A stretch of DNA of 64,000 bases. Origin: Burkholderiales bacterium (GTDB lineage: Bacteria; Pseudomonadota; Gammaproteobacteria; Burkholderiales; Burkholderiaceae_C). Below the pieces are notes generated by a model, which saw only the letters and a program-made list of their open reading frames with translations, did no database searches and was not told the origin of the DNA. The stretch covers positions 1 to 64,000 of the forward strand of contig JAFKGE010000017.1 of the NCBI GenBank assembly GCA_017307865.1, written 5' to 3'. Numbering within the stretch: position 1 is the stretch's first letter; every line of letters begins with the position of its first letter. The translations under genes were made by a program, and so were the position numbers. Positions 59,835 to 64,000 of this stretch are shown here, piece by piece.

Positions 59835-62405
59835 ATGCCCATCCGCGACCCCGCCCCAGCCACCGAGCCCCAGGGCCTGAGCAGCCAGCAGGCGGCCGAG
59901 CTTCTCGCGCGTGACGGCCCGAACCAGCTGCCCGGCAGCGCGCCCAAGTCCACCCTGGCCATCGTGCGCGAGGTGCTGACCGAGCCCATGTTCCTGATGC
60001 TGCTGGCCGCCGGCGGCATCTACCTGGCGCTGGGCGACAAGGGCGAGGCGCTGTTCCTGCTCGGCTTCGTCTTCGTGGTCATCGGCATCACGCTGGTGCA
60101 GGAGCGGCGCACGCAGCGCGCGCTGGAGTCGCTGCGCGCGCTGTCCGCCCCGCGCGCGCTGGTGCTGCGCGACGGCCAGGAGCGGCGCATCGCCGGCACC
60201 GAGGTGGTCTGCGGCGACCTGCTGGTGCTGCACGAGGGCGACCGCATCGCCGCCGACGCGCGGCTGCTGCAGGGCGAACTGGAGGTGGATGAATCGCTGC
60301 TCACGGGCGAATCCGTGCCCGTGGCCAAGCTGGCGGGCGACGCGGCCAAACCCGATGCAGGAGCCGACCTGTTCGCCAGCACCGTGATCACGCGCGGCCG
60401 GGGCCTGGCCCGCGTGCTGGCCACGGCCGGGCGCACGGCCGTGGGCCGCATAGGCGCCGACCTGGCCAGGGCCGAGGCGCCGCCTTCGCCGCTGCAGCAG
60501 CGCTCACGCCGGCTGGTGCGCGGCCTGGGGGCGCTGGCGCTCGCGCTGGCGCTGGCGCAGGTGCTGCTGGGCTGGTGGTGGAACGGCCGGCCGCTGCTCG
60601 ACAGCCTGCTGGCCGGCATCGCCCTGGCCATGGCGCTGCTGCCCGAGGAGATTCCCGTCATCCTCACCGTGTTCCTGGCGCTTGGCGCCTGGCGATTGAC
60701 GCGGCTGCAGGTGCTGACGCGGTGCGTCACCGCCGTGGAGACCCTGGGCGCCATCACCGTGCTGGCGGTGGACAAGACCGGCACGCTGACCATGAACCGC
60801 ATGGCCGTGGCCGAGCTGGCCACTCCCACCGGCCATTGGAGCGCACAGGACGCACAGGAGCTGCCCGAGGACTTTCACCGGCTGGTGGAATTCGGCATGC
60901 TGGCCACGCCGGGCGACCCGTTCGACCCCATGGAGCAGGCCATACAGCGCTTCGGCCACGACTGGCTGCGCGGCACCGAGCATGTGCACGACGGGCGCGA
61001 GCCGGTGTTCGAGTACGCGCTGTCGGGCGAGATCCTGGCCATGACGCGCGTGTACGCCAGCGGTGCCCCCGACCTGCACTTGCTGGCCACCAAGGGCGCG
61101 CCCGAGGCCGTGGCCGACCTGTGCCACCTGGACGCGCCACGCCTGGCCGCCGTGCGCGCCCAGGTAGACGCCCTGGCCGAGCGCGGCCTGCGCGTGCTGG
61201 GCGTGGCCTGCGGGCGCTGGACCGGCCAGCCCGCCCAAGCGTGGCCGCCCAGCCAGCACGACTTCGACTTCGAGTTCCTGGGCCTGCTGGCGCTGGCCGA
61301 CCCGCCGCGCCCCGAGGTGCCGGGCGCCATTGCCGAATGCCGCGCCGCCGGCGTGCGCGTGGTGATGATGACCGGCGACCACCCGGCGACGGCGCGCGCC
61401 ATCGCGCGCCAGGTGGGCCTGTCCGAGCGGCCAGAGGTCATCACCGGCGACGAGATCGGGCAGCTGGACGACGCCACGCTGCGCGAGCGCCTGCGCCATG
61501 TGGACCTGTGCGCGCGCCTGAAGCCCGAGCACAAGCTGCGCCTGGTGCAGCTGCTGCACGCGGGCGGCGAGGTAGTGGCCATGACCGGCGACGGCGTGAA
61601 CGACGCCCCCGCGCTCAAGGCCGCGCATGTGGGCATCGCCATGGGCGAACGCGGCACCGACGTGGCGCGCGAGGCAGCGGCCCTGGTGCTGCTCCAGGAC
61701 AGCTTCGCCCACATCGTCGCCGCCGTCGCGCAAGGCCGGCGCATCGACGACAACCTGCGCAAGGCCACGCGCTTCGTGTTTGCCGTGCACCTGCCCATCG
61801 TGGCGCTGGCCCTCGCCCCCACGCTGCTGCACTGGCCGGCGCTGCTGCTGCCGGTGCACATCGTGCTGATGGAGCTGCTCATCGACCCGGCCTGCTCCAT
61901 CGTCTTCGAGGCCGAGCCCGCGGCGGACGACCTCATGCAACGCCCGCCGCGGCCGGTGGATGACTCGCCGTTCGCGCTGCGCGCCCTGCTGCCGCCGCTG
62001 CTGCAGGGCGCCGGCATCGCCGCCCTGCTGCTGGCCGCGCAGGCCTGGCTGCAAGCCCAAGGCTGGAGCCAGGCCCAGGGCCGCACGGTGGTCTTCGGCG
62101 CGCTGCTGATCTGCGTGCCGCTGCTGATCCTGGCGCAGCGCAACCCGGCGCGCGCCGTGCTGCACCGCGGCGCGGCGCCCAATCCCTGGCTGCGGCCCAT
62201 GGTGGCCGCCGTGGGCCTGCTGCTGCTGGCCGTGCTGGCCATCCCGGGTCTGCGCCAGCTGATGGGGCTGGCCGAGGTCGGCTGGGCGGGTCTCGCGGCC
62301 GGCGCCGCCGTGCTGGCGCTGTGCCTGCTCTGGCTGGAGCTGCTGCGCCTGGCCTTCAGATCGAGCGCATCAGCCCGCCGTCGACCCGGATATTCTGCCC
62401 CGTGA
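59835..62405 (+). CDS. Cation-translocating P-type ATPase
   Basis: An 856-residue P-type ATPase. N-terminal cation-ATPase domain 'GLSSQQAAELLARDGPNQLP'; actuator 'DESLLTGESVPV'; M4 ion motif 'ALLPEEIPVILTVFLALGAWRL'; phosphorylation 'LAVDKTGTLTMNRM'; nucleotide domain 'LATKGAPEAV'; hinge 'VAMTGDGVNDAPALKAAHVGIAMG'; then C-terminal helices. P-E-E-I-P in M4 resembles P2-like bacterial ATPases annotated as Ca or unspecified cation pumps; ion unknown. Its last 50 bases overlap the convergent SDR gene. Confidence 0.92.
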   Translation: MPIRDPAPATEPQGLSSQQAAELLARDGPNQLPGSAPKSTLAIVREVLTEPMFLMLLAAGGIYLALGDKGEALFLLGFVFVVIGITLVQERRTQRALESLRALSAPRALVLRDGQERRIAGTEVVCGDLLVLHEGDRIAADARLLQGELEVDESLLTGESVPVAKLAGDAAKPDAGADLFASTVITRGRGLARVLATAGRTAVGRIGADLARAEAPPSPLQQRSRRLVRGLGALALALALAQVLLGWWWNGRPLLDSLLAGIALAMALLPEEIPVILTVFLALGAWRLTRLQVLTRCVTAVETLGAITVLAVDKTGTLTMNRMAVAELATPTGHWSAQDAQELPEDFHRLVEFGMLATPGDPFDPMEQAIQRFGHDWLRGTEHVHDGREPVFEYALSGEILAMTRVYASGAPDLHLLATKGAPEAVADLCHLDAPRLAAVRAQVDALAERGLRVLGVACGRWTGQPAQAWPPSQHDFDFEFLGLLALADPPRPEVPGAIAECRAAGVRVVMMTGDHPATARAIARQVGLSERPEVITGDEIGQLDDATLRERLRHVDLCARLKPEHKLRLVQLLHAGGEVVAMTGDGVNDAPALKAAHVGIAMGERGTDVAREAAALVLLQDSFAHIVAAVAQGRRIDDNLRKATRFVFAVHLPIVALALAPTLLHWPALLLPVHIVLMELLIDPACSIVFEAEPAADDLMQRPPRPVDDSPFALRALLPPLLQGAGIAALLLAAQAWLQAQGWSQAQGRTVVFGALLICVPLLILAQRNPARAVLHRGAAPNPWLRPMVAAVGLLLLAVLAIPGLRQLMGLAEVGWAGLAAGAAVLALCLLWLELLRLAFRSSASARRRPGYSAP

Positions 62406-63060
62406 TGTAGGCCGCGCCGGCGGACGCCAGGAAGGCCACGGTGGCCGCAATCTCGTCGGCCGTGCCGTAGCGCTGCATGGGCACGCTCTGGCGGCGTGCC
62501 TCCTGCGCGGGCAGGCTGTCGATCCAGCCGGGCAGCACGTTGTTCATGCGAATGCCGTCCGCCGCGTAGCGGTCGGCAAACAGCTTGGTGAAGGCCGCCA
62601 GGCCGGCGCGAAACACGGCCGATGTCGGGAACAGCTCGCTCGGCTCGAAGGCCCAGGCGCTGGAGATGTTGACGATGGCGCCGCCCCCCTGGCGCTGCAT
62701 GGCGGGCACCACCAGGCGCGCCGGGCGGATGACGTTGAGCAGGTAGGTGTCCATGCCGCGCTGCCAGTCGGCATCGGGGATGCCCAGCAGCGGCCCCTTG
62801 GGCCCGTGGCCGGCGCTGTTGACCAGCACGTCGATGCTGCCGAAGCGCGCCAGCGCCGCGTCGACGAAGCGCGCCAGGTCGTCGGGCGACTGGTTGGAGC
62901 CCGTGACGCCCAGGCCACCCAGCTCCTGCGCCAACCGCTCGCCCTTGCCGGACGAGGACAGGATGGCGACCTGGTAGCCATCGGCGGCCAGCCGGCGCGC
63001 GGCGGCGGCGCCCATGCCGCTGCCGGCGGCGGTGAGAAGGGCGACCTTGGATTCGGGCAT
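62356..63060 (-). CDS. SDR-fold protein with altered catalytic site
   Basis: A 234-residue Rossmann-fold short-chain dehydrogenase homologue: cofactor loop 'LLTAAGSGMGAAAARRLAADGY', 'VLVNSAGHGPKGPLLG' (N-A-G), 'GAIVNISSAWAF' with Ser, and C-terminal 'GTADEIAATVAFLASAGAAYITGQNIRVDGG'. Where Y-x-x-x-K should be, the sequence reads S-A-V-F-R-A-G-L-A-A-F-T-K, so the catalytic Tyr and Lys appear replaced by Ser and Arg. Function as an oxidoreductase is doubtful. AGGAG precedes the ATG; a dispersed repeat lies just upstream. Confidence 0.88.
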   Translation of the reverse strand: MPESKVALLTAAGSGMGAAAARRLAADGYQVAILSSSGKGERLAQELGGLGVTGSNQSPDDLARFVDAALARFGSIDVLVNSAGHGPKGPLLGIPDADWQRGMDTYLLNVIRPARLVVPAMQRQGGGAIVNISSAWAFEPSELFPTSAVFRAGLAAFTKLFADRYAADGIRMNNVLPGWIDSLPAQEARRQSVPMQRYGTADEIAATVAFLASAGAAYITGQNIRVDGGLMRSI

Positions 63061-63070
63061 CGTGGGCTCC

Positions 63071-63130
63071 TAGTACTATTCGATTGATAGCTGCTCGCGC
63101 TTGTTCAACGGGCGCCAACGGCCGATTTGG
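63071..63130 (+). repeat. GATAGCT-family dispersed repeat, copy 10
   Basis: ACTATTCGATTGATAGCTGC, TCGCGCTTG, then GGCGCCAACGGCCGATTTGG. It lies between the SDR and DUF3579 genes, antisense to both; its head abuts the SDR ribosome-binding site and its tail the DUF3579 stop codon. Confidence 0.88.
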
Positions 63131-63131
63131 T

Positions 63132-63461
63132 TCATGTTTTCGGCGTCGGGTCGTCGCTCAGCAGGCAGGCTTCGACGGTCTGCAAGTCGTTGTCGCGGGC
63201 GAAGTTCATCACGAAGTCCCAGGCCATGGGCTCGTACTCGCGCAGCGCGCGGTTGACCACCACGCACTTCACGCCACCGATCACGGTGGGCAGGCACCAG
63301 GGCGAATAGCCCAGGTGGGCGCCAGGGCCTTCCGCACCGCCCGGGCGAAAACGCGCCATCACGCCGGCCAGCCGCTCGGCCCAGTCGCTGGGGCGAAAGC
63401 TGCGCCCGTCGCGGGTGATGCCCTGGATGAAAACTTCGCTGCTGGAGGGGGAGGCGGCCAT
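63132..63461 (-). CDS. DUF3579 family protein
   Basis: A 109-residue protein from ATG 63461 (MAASPSSSEVFIQGITRDGR). Core 'FRPSDWAERLAGVMARFRP', 'LGYSPWCLPTVIGGVKCVVVNRALREYEPMAWDFVMNFARDNDL' matches DUF3579, a betaproteobacterial family usually encoded next to argD, as here. Function unknown. Confidence 0.88.
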   Translation of the reverse strand: MAASPSSSEVFIQGITRDGRSFRPSDWAERLAGVMARFRPGGAEGPGAHLGYSPWCLPTVIGGVKCVVVNRALREYEPMAWDFVMNFARDNDLQTVEACLLSDDPTPKT

Positions 63462-63647
63462 CGATCCGAGACGGCGAGCCGTCCGCAAGAACGCAAAAAA
63501 AGACGCCGCTCGAACCGGCATCGACAGCCGGAGGCGGCCCGCGCATTTTATCCGCCGCCTCGAAGCGGCGCCGCCGGTGGGCGCATCGCTGTCATGCAAA
63601 AGCCGCAACGCGGGCGGCGGGCCGCACTTCTAGAATAGGGCTTCGAC

Positions 63648-63672
63648 GGGCCGCGTTGGCCCGCTTCTTTTT
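63648..63672 (+). promoter_or_regulatory. Leader hairpin with T tract upstream of argD
   Basis: GGGCC (63648-63652), GCGTT loop, GGCCC (63658-63662), then GCTTCTTTTT. A TAGAAT -10-like element is at 63631-63636. Terminator-like shape in the 5' leader could attenuate argD; short stem, so weak. Confidence 0.3.
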
Positions 63673-63702
63673 GGCCCCGTGCCGTTTGAGGAGTCCACCG
63701 CC

Positions 63703-64000
63703 GTGACCACCGCCCCCGAACTCGATCAGCCTCATGTGATGAACACCTACGGCCGCCTGCCCGCGGCCATGGCCTATGGCAAGGGCTGCCGACTGTGGGA
63801 CGTCAACGGCAAGAGCTACCTGGACGGCCTGGGCGGCATCGCCGTCAACACCCTGGGCCACGCCCACCCCAGGCTGGTGCCGGCGCTGCAGGACCAGATC
63901 GCCAAGCTCATTCACACCAGCAACTACTACTACACGCCCAACGCCGAGAAGCTGGCCGCCAAATTGGCCGAGATCTCGGGCATGAGCAACGTGTTTTTCT
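63703..64000 (+). CDS. argD: Acetylornithine aminotransferase (3' end cut by window edge)
   Basis: The visible 99 residues, 'TTAPELDQPHVMNTYGRLPAAMAYGKGCRLWDVNGKSYLDGLGGIAVNTLGHAHPRLVPAL', match the N-terminus of class III aminotransferases of the ArgD group (arginine biosynthesis). The start is GTG 63703 with GAGGAG upstream. The PLP lysine region is beyond the window. DUF3579 next door supports argD. Confidence 0.88.
   Translation, partial: MTTAPELDQPHVMNTYGRLPAAMAYGKGCRLWDVNGKSYLDGLGGIAVNTLGHAHPRLVPALQDQIAKLIHTSNYYYTPNAEKLAAKLAEISGMSNVFF

Noticed and set aside
1-64000. CRISPR array, prophage or integrative element core
   Set aside because: No regularly spaced direct repeats, integrase, capsid, terminase or conjugation genes were seen.

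Overview
The window is a 64 kb piece of a high-GC (roughly 68-70%) betaproteobacterial chromosome. The gene content and small-gene synteny fit Burkholderiales, most likely Comamonadaceae: DUF3579 divergent from argD, rpsT-murJ-SirB1, divergent uvrB/aromatic aminotransferase, and many Bug-type solute-binding proteins. About ten copies of a ~60 bp repeat with a GATAGCT core, of a kind I associate with Comamonadaceae genomes, support this. That assignment is inference; no rRNA is present. No CRISPR array, prophage or complete insertion sequence was seen.

Layout. 1-7.7 kb: flavodoxin-like protein (cut by the window edge), comEC, a RidA protein, a DUF1800/DUF1501 exported pair and a second RidA. 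7.8-15.7 kb: MFS transporter and rmuC; a PLP aminotransferase, a third RidA and a GltI-like amino-acid binding protein behind a perfect palindrome; then a FABP-like protein, a short MscS and a LysR regulator on the opposite strand. 15.9-20.3 kb: a compositionally different block of two Bug binding proteins, two RraA-family proteins and a divergent LysR regulator. Its right edge runs into the relic of a glutathione S-transferase gene. 20.5-27 kb: an adenylate-forming enzyme, a PHA synthase, a RES/Xre-MbcA toxin-antitoxin pair, a sterol-desaturase/lysoplasmalogenase fusion and tRNA-Val(CAC). 27-38.6 kb: housekeeping genes dnaQ, iscA, iscS, iscR, uvrB, tyrB-like, dnaB, hsp20, suhB, trmB and an RluA-type gene. 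38.6-46.2 kb: an unrecognised gene, metallo-hydrolase, MAPEG protein, redoxin, PEP-mutase-like enzyme, cytochrome P450, SirB1 protein, murJ and rpsT. 46.3-51.6 kb: a TetR-controlled tripartite ABC exporter (adaptor, permease, ATPase, outer-membrane factor). 51.7-59 kb: a PepSY/two-component/cytochrome b561/DUF2271/PepSY-flavoreductase/ApbE locus. 59-64 kb: a MITE-like inverted-repeat element, a small secreted protein, a P-type ATPase, an SDR protein, a DUF3579 protein and the start of argD.

The most notable systems are these. (1) The 53.1-59.0 kb locus reads as a transmembrane electron-transfer system in which a membrane PepSY-flavodoxin-reductase feeds an exported DUF2271 protein. That protein carries a T-G-A-S motif resembling the ApbE flavinylation signature, and ApbE itself is the last gene. 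(2) The dispersed GATAGCT repeat has entered three essential or conserved coding regions (comEC, trmB and the YhhN half of the desaturase fusion), always in the sense orientation and in the same reading frame, like an in-frame protein-tag element. (3) The sterol-desaturase/lysoplasmalogenase fusion joins two activities suited to ether-lipid breakdown. (4) The isc cluster has iscR, iscS and iscA but no iscU; one of the repeats sits where iscU would be expected.
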